DNA of 64,000 nucleotides from Saprospirales bacterium GYS_P2D (GTDB lineage: Bacteria > Bacteroidota > Bacteroidia > Chitinophagales > Saprospiraceae): assembly GCA_009833045.1 (NCBI GenBank), contig WUUP01000004.1:248001-312000 (forward strand). Direction: 5' to 3'. Positions 43,693-53,592 of the stretch are shown piece by piece. A model generated the notes under the pieces. That model ran no database searches. It was not told the DNA's origin and saw nothing but the letters and a program-made list of their open reading frames with translations. The translations under genes were made by a program, and so were the position numbers. How positions within the stretch are numbered: position 1 is the stretch's first letter; every line of letters begins with the position of its first letter.

Positions 43693-45117
43693 ATGAATAA
43701 ACGAGTCCTACTGTGGTTTAGAAACGATCTAAGACTTCATGACAATGAAGCGCTCTGTGACGCTCTCGATGCTGGACACGATGTGATCCCTGTCTATGTC
43801 ATCGATCCGAGAGTATTTCATGGAGAGACGAAATATGGATTCAGAAAGACTGCGATTTTTAGGGCCAAATTTATCATCGAGTCACTCCATGTGCTCAAAC
43901 GTAATCTCCAAGTACGAGGGTCTGATCTCGTCGTCAGGATAGGGCATCCTGAGGAAGAAGTCTTTGAGATCGCCAAGGAGGTAAAGTCATCATGGGTCTT
44001 TTGTAACCGTGAGCGAACGCAAGAAGAGCTCGATGTACAAGATGCCCTCGAGCGAAATCTCTGGTCTGTAGGTCAAGAGATGCGCTACAGCCGAGGCAAG
44101 ATGCTATACTACACAGCAGATTTACCATTCCCTGTCACTCATACACCTGATTCATTTACCTCTTTTCGTAAGGAGGTCGAGAAGATGGTCCAGATCCGAG
44201 AGCCATTAGCGACGCCTGATCGATTACCGACCTGTCTCGAGTCGATAGATTTTGGTGATATCCCGAGTCTGAGAGACTTAGGATATACGATAGATGAGAT
44301 AGCATTGGCTACAGCCAATGAACTGCAAGGTGGTGAAGACGAAGCACTCCGAAAATTGTATGAATATATCTGGGAGGAAGAAGCGCTAATACACTATAAA
44401 AATACTCGTCAGGGTCTCAATGGCGAAAATCTATCCACTCGCCTGAGCGCTTATCTCTCGTCAGGCTGTCTATCTCCAAAGAAAATCTATAAGGAAGCCT
44501 TAAAGTTTGAAAAACAAAAGAAAAAGCGAAATATCAGCTATGCTCTCTATCTGGAGCTGTTATGGAGAGATTTTTTCCGACTGATGGGCAAAAAGCATGG
44601 CAATCCTATATTTCAAAAAGGAGGTATTAAGCAGGAAGTGCCTAAAGAGCTCACCGACAATCGGGACTTATTTAAACTCTGGGCCGAGGGACGTACTGGG
44701 ATACCTATCATCGATGCGTCCATATGCCAGCTCAATCAGACGGGCTACATCACTAATCGGTCTCGTATGATCTTAGCTAATTTTTTGATAGATGAACTAC
44801 AGATCAACTGGCAGATAGGGGCGGAGTATTTTGAGTCACTGCTGATCGATTATGATCCGTGTAGTAACTGGGGCAACTGGAATTATATGGCAGGTATAGG
44901 GCTGGACCCAAAAGAAGTCCGACAAGGGAGTATCATCATGCAGGCTCGCCGATACGATCCTGAGGGGAGCTACATCAAGCGCTGGCTACCAGAGCTGGGT
45001 GATGTGCCTGTAGAGTTCATTCATGAGCCACATCTGATGTCACCTGAGATACAGGAGGAGACGGGAGTCCTATTAGTGCGAGACTATCCTAAGCCCTGTG
45101 TCCGTCTGAATGACTGA
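43693..45117 (+). CDS. Cryptochrome DASH
   Basis: A 474-residue cryptochrome/photolyase of the DASH class, which repairs cyclobutane dimers in single-stranded or loop DNA and may act as a sensor. N-terminal antenna domain LLWFRNDLRLHDNEAL; FAD domain with ARLSAYLSSGCLSPKKIY-type region (STRLSAYLSSGCLSPK), ELLWRDFFRLMGKKHG, NQTGYITNRSRMILANFLIDEL and CSNWGNWNYMAGIGLDP followed by QARRYDPEGSYIKRWLPEL. The last motifs are diagnostic of DASH. Standard flavin-contacting Asn (SNWGNW) is retained, unlike the homologue at 32448-33887. Confidence 0.95.
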   Translation: MNKRVLLWFRNDLRLHDNEALCDALDAGHDVIPVYVIDPRVFHGETKYGFRKTAIFRAKFIIESLHVLKRNLQVRGSDLVVRIGHPEEEVFEIAKEVKSSWVFCNRERTQEELDVQDALERNLWSVGQEMRYSRGKMLYYTADLPFPVTHTPDSFTSFRKEVEKMVQIREPLATPDRLPTCLESIDFGDIPSLRDLGYTIDEIALATANELQGGEDEALRKLYEYIWEEEALIHYKNTRQGLNGENLSTRLSAYLSSGCLSPKKIYKEALKFEKQKKKRNISYALYLELLWRDFFRLMGKKHGNPIFQKGGIKQEVPKELTDNRDLFKLWAEGRTGIPIIDASICQLNQTGYITNRSRMILANFLIDELQINWQIGAEYFESLLIDYDPCSNWGNWNYMAGIGLDPKEVRQGSIIMQARRYDPEGSYIKRWLPELGDVPVEFIHEPHLMSPEIQEETGVLLVRDYPKPCVRLND

Positions 45118-45131
45118 TAGAAATCATAGAA

Positions 45132-46556
45132 TCACATCTCGAGTAGTAGGAGAGTATCGACTCGCATGCGCTGCTCCAAAAATGATCTGATAGTAGCTTC
45201 TTTTTCAGCTCGTTCCTTATCCTTTTCGTTTTCCCACTTGATCATGACAGTGGGCATGGCTTCTTTGTATTTGTCAAAGTCAGAGACATGAGCTTTTGCC
45301 ATGCCGATCTCCGTGATATCAGGATAGAGTGCTTTGAGTTCATCTCTGATCTGGACAAAATTAGCACTATCGATATGTGTGATCGCATAGGATTTCATGA
45401 GTGTTTCCACTTTTTGCTTTTCTGCGTTGACGGCAGATAGCTGAGTCCCTATGTCTTGGATATTCTTTTCGAGCCCTTTGAGCTGATCCAGATTGACATC
45501 TGAGCTATTGATGATCTGTACTTTGACACCAGGTAGACCGAGATTAGTCAGGCAGTCTTCGTAGACTTCTTTTTTACCCATATTGATCACATCTCCGTAG
45601 CACTTGAGGTAGAGCACCTGAGAGGTATCGCTGTCGTCATAAAGCTGATAGCTATCGAGAAACATATCGTCACTCCCGAGACAGACAGATTGAAATTTTT
45701 TGAGTGCTGACTCTACTCTTAGGTCTTTGATCACACCTCTGAATATCATGAAAGCTGGTAGCATTAGCAAAAGACTGAACAGGAGTATGTAGCGCTGATT
45801 ACGCCGCTTATCTGAGACTTTTACATATTTCTTATATGGAAATTTTAAAAATCTAATAATCAAGTATGTAGATAGCGCTACGAAGAAAGTATTCAAAAAG
45901 AATAGGTAAAATGATCGAGCTGCGATCTCCCACTGACCAGTAGCCAGCCCGTATCCTGTGACGCAGAGTGGAGGCATCAATGCAGTGGCGATAGCTACGC
46001 CTGGGAGTGTAGTGGATATATCCTTTCGAGCGATAGATATGATACCCGCTAGGCCACCAAATACAGCCACGAATATGTCCAATAAGGTCGGGCGAGTCCT
46101 CGCCTCGATCTCCGGAGTCATCTCTCCAAAATCAAAAATCAAGAAGTAAATAGTACTCGTCAGTATAGCTATAGCCATCGCTACAGCGAAATGAGCTAAG
46201 GACTTACGCAGGGTATCCATATCATTGATTCCTACGGAGAGTCCGATACCCAGTATCGGAGACATGAGCGGCGATATGAGCATGGCTCCGATGATCACAG
46301 CTTGAGAGTTTTGGCTGAGGCCTATAGAGGCGATGACGATAGAGCACATGAGCATCCATGCATTGGCACCAGCCATGGATTTTTTATCTCGGATCTCCTC
46401 GATAGTAGCTCTCTTGTTGACGCCTTTCTCGAGATGGAGGATATCAGAGACAAAATCTCGCATATATGAGATGGTGGCCTGCATGCTATAGGTAGCTCGA
46501 GTAGGCGTATCTATGGGGTTGACCTTTGGATCTCCTTGCTGTGGGGTATCAGCCAT
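45132..46556 (-). CDS. DUF389 (TIGR00341-like) membrane protein
   Basis: A 474-residue protein with an N-terminal membrane domain of about six TMs carrying the DUF389 hallmark IGAMLISPLMSPILGIGLS and VAIATALMPPLCVTGYGLA, then a soluble periplasmic or cytoplasmic helical tail with coiled-coil character (LKGLEKNIQDIGTQLSAVNAEKQKVETLM). DUF389 proteins have no firmly established activity. The gene overlaps that of the LolD-like ATPase by 8 bp, which suggests co-expression. Confidence 0.92.
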   Translation of the reverse strand: MADTPQQGDPKVNPIDTPTRATYSMQATISYMRDFVSDILHLEKGVNKRATIEEIRDKKSMAGANAWMLMCSIVIASIGLSQNSQAVIIGAMLISPLMSPILGIGLSVGINDMDTLRKSLAHFAVAMAIAILTSTIYFLIFDFGEMTPEIEARTRPTLLDIFVAVFGGLAGIISIARKDISTTLPGVAIATALMPPLCVTGYGLATGQWEIAARSFYLFFLNTFFVALSTYLIIRFLKFPYKKYVKVSDKRRNQRYILLFSLLLMLPAFMIFRGVIKDLRVESALKKFQSVCLGSDDMFLDSYQLYDDSDTSQVLYLKCYGDVINMGKKEVYEDCLTNLGLPGVKVQIINSSDVNLDQLKGLEKNIQDIGTQLSAVNAEKQKVETLMKSYAITHIDSANFVQIRDELKALYPDITEIGMAKAHVSDFDKYKEAMPTVMIKWENEKDKERAEKEATIRSFLEQRMRVDTLLLLEM

Positions 46557-47205
46557 TATTTATTTGCTTATTGGACAGAGTGAGTGTGCGATCACAGCGT
46601 GCAGCGATGTCTTTGCTATGCGTGACGATGACAAAAGTCTGATCATAGTCAGCTCTCAGCTGAAGTATCATCTCAAATAGATCTTCTGAGGTATTATCAT
46701 CGAGATTGCCCGTAGGCTCATCGGCGAAAACCACTTTGGGTTGATTGATGAGTGATCGAGCCACAGCGACACGCTGCTGCTCTCCTCCTGAGAGCTCTCC
46801 TGGCTTATGCGTGATACGGTCAGAGAGACCGAGATATCCGAGTAGCTCTTTGGCACGGCCTTCTACTTCTGATTTTGATTTGCCTGCTATGAATGCCGGC
46901 ATACACACATTTTCGAGTGCGGTGAATTCATTAAGTAGATGATGGAACTGGAAAATGAAGCCAATTTTTTCATTGCGAAATCTGGCTAACTCTCGCTGTC
47001 CAAGCTGAGTAACATCTGTGCCATCGATGATGATCGATCCGCTATCGGGCTGATCGAGAGTACCCAAGATATGGAGTAGGGTACTCTTGCCACTACCAGA
47101 CTTGCCGACTATAGCAGCTATCTCTTTTTGTTTGATAGATATATCGAGACCTGACAATACTTGGAGGTCTCCATAAGACTTGGATATGTTTTGAGCCTGG
47201 AGCAT
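46549..47205 (-). CDS. ABC transporter ATP-binding protein, LolD/MacB type
   Basis: A ~218-residue ATPase with Walker A GKSGSGKST, Q-loop, signature LSGGEQQRVAVARSL and Walker B VVFADEPTG. The FHHLLNEFTALENVCMPAFIAG segment is typical of LolD-like subunits that drive lipoprotein release or MacB-type efflux. No permease is adjacent. ATG at 47205 is preferred over the GTG at 47211. Confidence 0.9.
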   Translation of the reverse strand: MLQAQNISKSYGDLQVLSGLDISIKQKEIAAIVGKSGSGKSTLLHILGTLDQPDSGSIIIDGTDVTQLGQRELARFRNEKIGFIFQFHHLLNEFTALENVCMPAFIAGKSKSEVEGRAKELLGYLGLSDRITHKPGELSGGEQQRVAVARSLINQPKVVFADEPTGNLDDNTSEDLFEMILQLRADYDQTFVIVTHSKDIAARCDRTLTLSNKQINNG

Positions 47206-47231
47206 GTACACGGGATTCGCTTGTTATACTA

Positions 47232-47239
47232 CAAAGATA
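47232..47239 (-). promoter_or_regulatory. -7 element (TATCTTTG) upstream of the LolD-like/DUF389 pair
   Basis: An exact TAnnTTTG match on the minus strand, 27 bp upstream of the preferred ATG. Confidence 0.45.
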
Positions 47240-47490
47240 GACAGATTATAAACACTTTATATATTAAAAATTAATTTAATGTGTTAATTGATTTTTCTAC
47301 TCTCTACTTCTATTAGTGGAGGCTCAGGATCGATTACAAAAGCCAAGCTGTGATACCGATGTGCCAGCTATGCTGATCGAGCCAGAGTAAGCTAATTATA
47401 GTAGGAAGTATCGATTAAATGTATAGAAAAGGCATTGTCTCATGAGTCTTTAGTATTTTAAGCATATCAAGTCGTATAATCCAAAGAAGA

Positions 47491-50400
47491 ATGAAACAAG
47501 TAATTGATAATGAGCAGTTTATGCTGAGATTGTCTGAGATATCGCAGCAGACGGGTCGTGATATTGAAGAGTTACAAAAAGAAGCGACAGCTTATCTCAA
47601 AGAACTGAAGACAGAGAAGCATCCTTTGGCCAGTACGGTCAGTACGCAAGTCATCGAGCAGCTCATGACCCTCGCTTACGAAAAGACTATCGACGTCAAT
47701 CCTAATGAACTCAAAGAGGTGGCTCGTATTATGAGGAGGCATCCAGTAGCTTTTGTCATGACGCATAAGACATATATAGATATGTTTGTATTGGGGGTGG
47801 CCCTTCATAGGCATGGATTACCATGGCCAATGATATTTGCTGGGGCTAATCTCAGTTTTCCGGGATTAGCTCAGCTCGGGCGAAAGATGGGACTGATCTT
47901 CATCAGGCGATCATTCAAGGATAATCCAGTCTACAAAGTGACGCTCAAGCACTATATCGCATCATTAGTAGATCAGCGCCAGCATTTCATGTGGGCGATA
48001 GAGGGGACTCGGTCTCGTACTGGAAAGCTCGTCTGGCCTAAGATGGGTATCCTCAAGTATATAGCAGAGGCGGAAGAGGAGTCAAAAGAGGAGGTAAAGT
48101 ATATCCCCGTATCTGTCGTATATGATCTAATACCTGACGTGCAAGATATGACTGCCGAGGGGCGAGGAAAAGAAAAGAAAAAAGAGAATCTCCTCTGGAT
48201 GATGAATTATATCCGAAATCTCAATAGTGATCATGGTAAAATATCATTGAGATTTGGGTCTCCAGTAGAGAAGGATCAAGAAGCGATAGCCAATGTGCCT
48301 AACTCCGATTCGTTTGATCATGGAGGCAAGTATACGTTGCCAAGATTCGCTTTTGAGCTCGTCCATGCGATCAATCGGATCACGCCGGTGACTACAGCAT
48401 CACTGCTGTGTACCACACTCCTTTCAAAATTTGCCCTGACTAAAACACAGATCTGTAACGATGTGTCGCTACTCATGGAGATCATCGAAAATCATAAGCC
48501 AGATGCATTAGTGGATAGAGGTGCTCCAATAGGGGAGAGTGTACAGAAAGCGATCAATCTACTCAAAAGAGCTAATCTGATCAAACAGATGGACGCTGGA
48601 GTCAAAGCTAAATATTCGATAGTCACGAGCAACTATATGCCAGCCACCTACTATGCTAACATGTCTGTGCACTATCTCTATCATCGAGCATTTGTGGAGC
48701 TCGCACTGATCAAGGTGAAAGACTATCGCCCAGAAGAAAGAACTATCGCTTTTTGGCAGGAGATCATGTCGCTGCGTAGTTTATTCAAGTTTGAATTTTT
48801 CTACTCTAATAAGGCGCATTTCAGTGATGAGATAGAGCTGGATCTCCACTGTCTCTATCCTGAGTGGCAAGCACTTCTGACTGGCCCCGCTGAGGATATA
48901 GAAAAGCTTCTGGAAAATCAGAAAATATTCGTCTCACATGTAGTCTTGTTCACCTATGTGGAGGCCTATAGAGTGGTGCTGCATACACTGCATCAGTGGG
49001 ATGATGAGGAGGTGTACTCAGCTGATCGCTTTATTAAGAAATGTATATTTACTGGAGAGGAGATGCACTGGCAGGGCAGGATACACCGCATAGAGTCTGT
49101 GTCTAAGCCTTTCTTAATCAATGGAATACGCCTATGCGAAAATCTCGGACTGATCCCAATACCCAAGGCTACTGATCGAAAAAAGATACATGAGCTAATG
49201 CTCGATATCGAAGGAGTGGCAAATCGTATCAGTGACCTACAGGGTATGATCCTCAATCGAATTGAGCCTACACAAACACTCCTCCCGCTCGATCGTAATG
49301 TAGTACCTGGATCTAAAATAGAAAGCCTAACAGCGCCAGTCATAGACGGTGAGTCAGGTGCTCATATCGGGGCATTCTTTGATCTGGATCGCACACTGAT
49401 CAAGGGATTTAGCGCCAAGCGATTTTTTCAAAATCGTCTACTGAGTGGTAAGATGAGTCCTCGAGAGATTATCGCTCAGTTCAATGGTTTATTGGTTTAT
49501 TCGATTAACAATAAAAATTTTGCTGGACTGGCAGCGATAGGAGCTAAGGGAGTAAAGGGTGTCAAAGAGAAGATCTTCATAGATCTCGGAGAGGAGGTGT
49601 ATGAGAAGTATTTGGCGAAAGCTATATACCCTGAATCAAGAGCACTCGTGGCTGCTCACCTCGCTAAAGGTCACACTGTCGCCATCATCAGTGCTGCTAC
49701 ACCATATCAGGTCAATCCAATCGCACGAGATCTCAGTGTGGAGCACGTGATGTGTACTCGTATGGAGGTAGATCGTGGAGCATTCACGGGTAATATCGTA
49801 GAGCCTGCATGCTGGGGCGAAGGTAAATCTCATGCGGCCCAGACGCTGGCAAAAGAGTACGATCTGGATCTGAGCAAGAGCTATTTTTATACTGATAGTG
49901 CGGAGGATGCTCCGCTGCTACATCTCGTGGGACATCCACATCCAGTCAATCCTGATCAAGAGCTCAGTGTCATGGCGTATGACAATGACTGGCCGATATA
50001 TCGATTTGATGATGATAGTCGATCTGATACGGAGAATGCTATCCGGACCCTGCTCACTGCGGGTACACTGATCCCCGCCGCACTATCCGGGATGGCATCG
50101 GGACTGCTGTCAGGCTCTCGTCGAGATGGAGTGAACAGTATGACCTCGATGATAGGAGACCTCGGGACTACCTTGGCGGGAATACGAGTGGCCGTAAAAG
50201 GCAAAGAAAACCTCTGGATAAAGCGTCCAGCCGTATTCTTATTTAATCACCAGAGCAACGCTGATCTACTGATCATGGCCAAATTAGTGAGAAAGGATAC
50301 AGTGGCAATAGCTAAAAAAGAACTCAAATATTCTCCGGTAGGCCCACTTTTTCAGGCAGCTGGAGTAGTATTCATAGATCGAAAAAATCGAGATAAAGCT

Positions 50401-50736
50401 ATCGAAGCTATGCAGCCGGTCGTAGATGTACTCAAAAGCGGCACATCAGTGGCTATCGCACCAGAAGGGACTCGCAGCTATGATTATCAATTGGGACCTT
50501 TTAAGAAAGGGGCGTTTCACTTAGCCATGGCGGCTGGTGTGCCGATCATACCCATATGCATCATGAATGCGCATGATGTCATGCCTCGTGGGGCAAAATT
50601 GGTCAATCCAACAGTGGTCACTGTCAAAGTGCTCGATCCTATCTCGGTAGAAGGCTGGAATAAAACTAACATGGATGCTAAGATCAAAGAGGTCCGGGAT
50701 CTCTACCTGAAAGAGCTGGGCCAAGCAGTCATCTAA
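47491..50736 (+). CDS. Trifunctional fusion: PlsB-type GPAT, HAD-IB phosphatase, PlsC-type LPAAT
   Basis: A 1081-residue three-domain protein. N-terminal PlsB-like glycerol-3-phosphate acyltransferase: HKTYID at 92-97 (HX4D) and EGTRSRTGKLVWPKMG from 171. Middle HAD-IB hydrolase: FDLDRT with Asp631 and Asp633, then IISAATPYQVN, EGKSHAAQ and YTDSAEDAPLL, i.e. all four motifs. C-terminal PlsC-like 1-acyl-G3P acyltransferase: NHQSNAD at 919-925 and EGTRS from 992. The domains together could convert glycerol-3-phosphate to phosphatidate and possibly on to diacylglycerol. HAD-PlsC fusions next to plsB and WS/DGAT genes are known in mycobacteria (Rv2482c-Rv2484c). gpsA follows 21 bp later. Confidence 0.9.
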   Translation: MKQVIDNEQFMLRLSEISQQTGRDIEELQKEATAYLKELKTEKHPLASTVSTQVIEQLMTLAYEKTIDVNPNELKEVARIMRRHPVAFVMTHKTYIDMFVLGVALHRHGLPWPMIFAGANLSFPGLAQLGRKMGLIFIRRSFKDNPVYKVTLKHYIASLVDQRQHFMWAIEGTRSRTGKLVWPKMGILKYIAEAEEESKEEVKYIPVSVVYDLIPDVQDMTAEGRGKEKKKENLLWMMNYIRNLNSDHGKISLRFGSPVEKDQEAIANVPNSDSFDHGGKYTLPRFAFELVHAINRITPVTTASLLCTTLLSKFALTKTQICNDVSLLMEIIENHKPDALVDRGAPIGESVQKAINLLKRANLIKQMDAGVKAKYSIVTSNYMPATYYANMSVHYLYHRAFVELALIKVKDYRPEERTIAFWQEIMSLRSLFKFEFFYSNKAHFSDEIELDLHCLYPEWQALLTGPAEDIEKLLENQKIFVSHVVLFTYVEAYRVVLHTLHQWDDEEVYSADRFIKKCIFTGEEMHWQGRIHRIESVSKPFLINGIRLCENLGLIPIPKATDRKKIHELMLDIEGVANRISDLQGMILNRIEPTQTLLPLDRNVVPGSKIESLTAPVIDGESGAHIGAFFDLDRTLIKGFSAKRFFQNRLLSGKMSPREIIAQFNGLLVYSINNKNFAGLAAIGAKGVKGVKEKIFIDLGEEVYEKYLAKAIYPESRALVAAHLAKGHTVAIISAATPYQVNPIARDLSVEHVMCTRMEVDRGAFTGNIVEPACWGEGKSHAAQTLAKEYDLDLSKSYFYTDSAEDAPLLHLVGHPHPVNPDQELSVMAYDNDWPIYRFDDDSRSDTENAIRTLLTAGTLIPAALSGMASGLLSGSRRDGVNSMTSMIGDLGTTLAGIRVAVKGKENLWIKRPAVFLFNHQSNADLLIMAKLVRKDTVAIAKKELKYSPVGPLFQAAGVVFIDRKNRDKAIEAMQPVVDVLKSGTSVAIAPEGTRSYDYQLGPFKKGAFHLAMAAGVPIIPICIMNAHDVMPRGAKLVNPTVVTVKVLDPISVEGWNKTNMDAKIKEVRDLYLKELGQAVI

Positions 50737-50757
50737 TAACAATCAAAAACTAAAACT

Positions 50758-51753
50758 ATGAATGTAGCAGTATTGGGTGGCGGATCATGGGGGACTACAG
50801 TGGCCTCTCTGACCTCAAAAAATACGCCCACTGTGCTCTGGGCACGAAATAGTGATACCGTCGATGAGATCAACACGCATCATACTAATAGACGATATCT
50901 TAAAGAAGCGAAACTCTCGGAGAGTCTCAGGGCTCGATATACTATCAAAGAGACAGTGAAAGATGCAGATGTAGTCGTCATGGGTATCCCCTCAGATAAC
51001 TTCAGGTCAGTGCTCATCGAGGCGAGCCAGTACATTAGACCATGGGTCCCGATAGTGAGTCTGACTAAGGGGCTGGAGCATGGGTCTAAGATGCGAATGA
51101 CACAGATCATCGAGACTGTCATGCAGGGCCATCCTGTAGGTGTACTCACTGGGCCTAATCTGGCTCGAGAGATCATAGCAGGTCAGGCGGCAGCCAGCGT
51201 ATTAGCAATGGTTGATAGTCGTATAGGACTTGCTCTACAGAAAATATTTCGACTGGGTTTATTCAGAGTATATACTAACAGTGATGTGGTGGGCTGCGAG
51301 CTTGGCGGTGCCCTGAAAAATGTCATAGCCATAGCGGCAGGTATGGGCGATGGTGCTGGAGCTGGAGACAATACTCGAGCGGCAGTCATTACCCGAGGAT
51401 TAGCTGAGTTGACTCGTCTGGGCGTAGCGATGGGAGGTAAGCGAAAGACCTTCGCAGGGCTGGCCGGTATGGGCGATCTCGTAGCGACCTGCAATAGCCC
51501 TCAGAGTCGAAATCGTACTGTAGGATATGAACTGGGTAAGGGTAGGGCAATAGAAGATATCATCAGCAGCATGGATATGGTCGCCGAAGGTGTCAAAAGC
51601 TGCAAAGTCGTCATGGAGCTCGCAGAGGAGTATGACATCAAGATGCCCATATCTCATGAAGTCTATAGAGTCTGTCATGAAGGGTCTAATGTCCGAGAAG
51701 CTTTCAAAGGTCTCCTGCGGATGCAGTCTGGATCAGAGTATGATCCAGGATAG
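50758..51753 (+). CDS. gpsA: Glycerol-3-phosphate dehydrogenase (NAD(P)+)
   Basis: A 331-residue enzyme that reduces dihydroxyacetone phosphate to sn-glycerol-3-phosphate. The Rossmann motif is VLGGGSWGTT (4-13), and the substrate-binding part is present (SLTKGLEH, TGPNLAREI, GGALKNVIAIAAGMGDGAGAGDNTRAAVITRGLAEL with the catalytic Lys). It lies 21 bp downstream of the PlsB-HAD-PlsC gene, so substrate supply and the first acylations are on one transcript. Its stop is 15 bp from the stop of the convergent WS/DGAT gene. Confidence 0.96.
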   Translation: MNVAVLGGGSWGTTVASLTSKNTPTVLWARNSDTVDEINTHHTNRRYLKEAKLSESLRARYTIKETVKDADVVVMGIPSDNFRSVLIEASQYIRPWVPIVSLTKGLEHGSKMRMTQIIETVMQGHPVGVLTGPNLAREIIAGQAAASVLAMVDSRIGLALQKIFRLGLFRVYTNSDVVGCELGGALKNVIAIAAGMGDGAGAGDNTRAAVITRGLAELTRLGVAMGGKRKTFAGLAGMGDLVATCNSPQSRNRTVGYELGKGRAIEDIISSMDMVAEGVKSCKVVMELAEEYDIKMPISHEVYRVCHEGSNVREAFKGLLRMQSGSEYDPG

Positions 51754-51768
51754 ATGATTTCGCTGATT

Positions 51769-53592
51769 TTACTTTTTTAGCTTTGGCAAAATCTCCAATA
51801 TTTTCATTAGCCGAATAGCTTTTTTCTGATCTCCATTGATCTCTACTCTGCCCTGTACGAAGGCGGTCTGGATGGCGAGCTCTCCTTCAGCGATATTCAT
51901 GAGATGTTTTTCTCGGATATTCAGCGTTACATCCGCATCTTGTTTGTTCCCTCGACGCAGTGTACCTGGTTGTTCATTTAGATTGACGGTCCATTGAGAT
52001 GGATTAGGACCTGTGATATTAAATTGGAAAATACCACTGTCTGCTTTGATGGCTGTCGGCTCTTTTTTGATGAATCGCTTGATCCCTTCAAAGAAGCGGT
52101 CTGATGCTGGTTTGCCTTTATTCTTCTTTTTGTCAGCTTCTGCTTTATAGGCTAATACCTTCTCCTCCAATTCATTGGCAGATTCGAGTATGTATTTATT
52201 AAACTTGTCTACATCTGGCATTGACTTGGCATCAGAGGTCGAGCTGATGGTGATCTGTCCATCATAGCTGAATATAGCTATCATCAGACCCATTCCATCT
52301 ATGATCGGAGCGCTACCCATGACAGACATGAGTTTGTGCTTATTGATATAGAGAGGTACTTGAGGTCCAGGTACATTAGTGATCACTACGTTGAACACTG
52401 GATTGTGAGTCTTAGCGAGATGATATCGAGAGTAGAGTTTAGCCGCTTGATTAGCGATGCCAAAAGGCACTGCCTCAGCGAGATTACTTAGCGATTTTGC
52501 TCCAAGAGCGTTAGTATAGGTCTTACCTTTTATAGCATTAGTCTGAATCGCCTCTAATCGCTCAAGAGGATCCTCGATGTGAGTAGCGAGCTGGATGAGC
52601 ATCGCCGAGAGTTTGTTTCCTTGAGCTGAGGTATCATCTTTTTCTCGATGGGAGATCGGTACCATAGCGACTAATGGCTTAGCTGGGAGTTTATCTTTTT
52701 CAAGTAGGTATCGTCTGAGGGCTCCAGCGCAGATACCCAGGATGATATCATTGAGCGTGTAGCCCATGATTTTTTTGAGATTTCTGACTCTGTCAAATTC
52801 TAATATGGCGGTATTCCATTTTCGAGCCGCTGATATGATCCCGTTAAAAGGGGTGGCTGGCGCCGAAAATGGTGCGGCAGGCATCTCTATACCTTTCAGC
52901 TTATTGAGGAGCCCAGCTTTGACAGTAGTGCTCGCAGTGTTAGTCAATATCTTCGGTAGCTTAAATGGATCTTTAGCAAAGCTCAATGCACTCTTATATA
53001 CCAATCTTAAATCATTGGGCAGTGGTGGTGCATTATAGGGTTTGGGTTTTGGAGGTGCTTTGTCAGAAGGGGCTAAGTCGAATAGAATGGCCAACATACC
53101 TGCTCCTGCTAATCCATCGATGGCCACGTGATGCACCTTACTGATGATGGCTACACTACCTTTGGGTACTTGTGAGACTTGATCCAGTCCTTCTACGAAA
53201 GTATAACTCCACAGAGGACGAGTGCGATCCAGCGGCTCAGAAAAAATACTGGATGCTAAAGTCCTCAGCTCTCTCCATCCACCAGGAGAGGGTAGTGCTA
53301 CATGCTGTATGTGCAGAGATATGTCAAAATTAGGATCATCTATCCAGTACGGATAATCGACGCTAAAAGGTACGTCCATCAGACGCTTCCTTAGCTTTGG
53401 TAGCATGTGCAGTCTGGACTCTATTGTTTGCTTGAAGGTTTCGAATTTTAACGATCCTTCTATAATAGCTACAGATCCTATATGCATAGGACTGGTGGGT
53501 GTCTCCCCATACAAAAATGCAGCATCAAGTCCAGTGATGGGCTCGATGTCTTTGACGTCTATTTTATCTACGATGTTTTTGAGTAAATCCAT
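51769..53592 (-). CDS. WS/DGAT wax ester synthase/diacylglycerol acyltransferase with C-terminal SCP2-like domain
   Basis: A 607-residue protein. Residues 1-~465 are a WS/DGAT acyltransferase: ITGLDAAFLYGETPTSPMHIG at the start, catalytic HHVAIDG at 154-160, and LNDIILGICAGALRRYL and VTNVPGPQVPLY motifs. Usual length is about 450-480. The extra ~100 residues (about 505-607) follow a Lys-rich linker and match the SCP2 sterol-carrier fold (GIFQFNITGPNPSQWTVNL, ADVTLNIREKHLMNIAEGEL, AFVQGRVEINGD, AIRLMKILEIL). WS/DGATs make triacylglycerol from diacylglycerol and acyl-CoA or wax esters from fatty alcohol. The SCP2 part may hold lipid substrate or product (inference). Confidence 0.93.
   Translation of the reverse strand: MDLLKNIVDKIDVKDIEPITGLDAAFLYGETPTSPMHIGSVAIIEGSLKFETFKQTIESRLHMLPKLRKRLMDVPFSVDYPYWIDDPNFDISLHIQHVALPSPGGWRELRTLASSIFSEPLDRTRPLWSYTFVEGLDQVSQVPKGSVAIISKVHHVAIDGLAGAGMLAILFDLAPSDKAPPKPKPYNAPPLPNDLRLVYKSALSFAKDPFKLPKILTNTASTTVKAGLLNKLKGIEMPAAPFSAPATPFNGIISAARKWNTAILEFDRVRNLKKIMGYTLNDIILGICAGALRRYLLEKDKLPAKPLVAMVPISHREKDDTSAQGNKLSAMLIQLATHIEDPLERLEAIQTNAIKGKTYTNALGAKSLSNLAEAVPFGIANQAAKLYSRYHLAKTHNPVFNVVITNVPGPQVPLYINKHKLMSVMGSAPIIDGMGLMIAIFSYDGQITISSTSDAKSMPDVDKFNKYILESANELEEKVLAYKAEADKKKNKGKPASDRFFEGIKRFIKKEPTAIKADSGIFQFNITGPNPSQWTVNLNEQPGTLRRGNKQDADVTLNIREKHLMNIAEGELAIQTAFVQGRVEINGDQKKAIRLMKILEILPKLKK

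Noticed and set aside
49321-50010. Phosphoserine phosphatase (SerB) role for the HAD domain
   Set aside because: Fold and motifs are SerB-like, but fusion between two glycerolipid acyltransferases makes amino-acid metabolism unlikely; not excluded by sequence alone.
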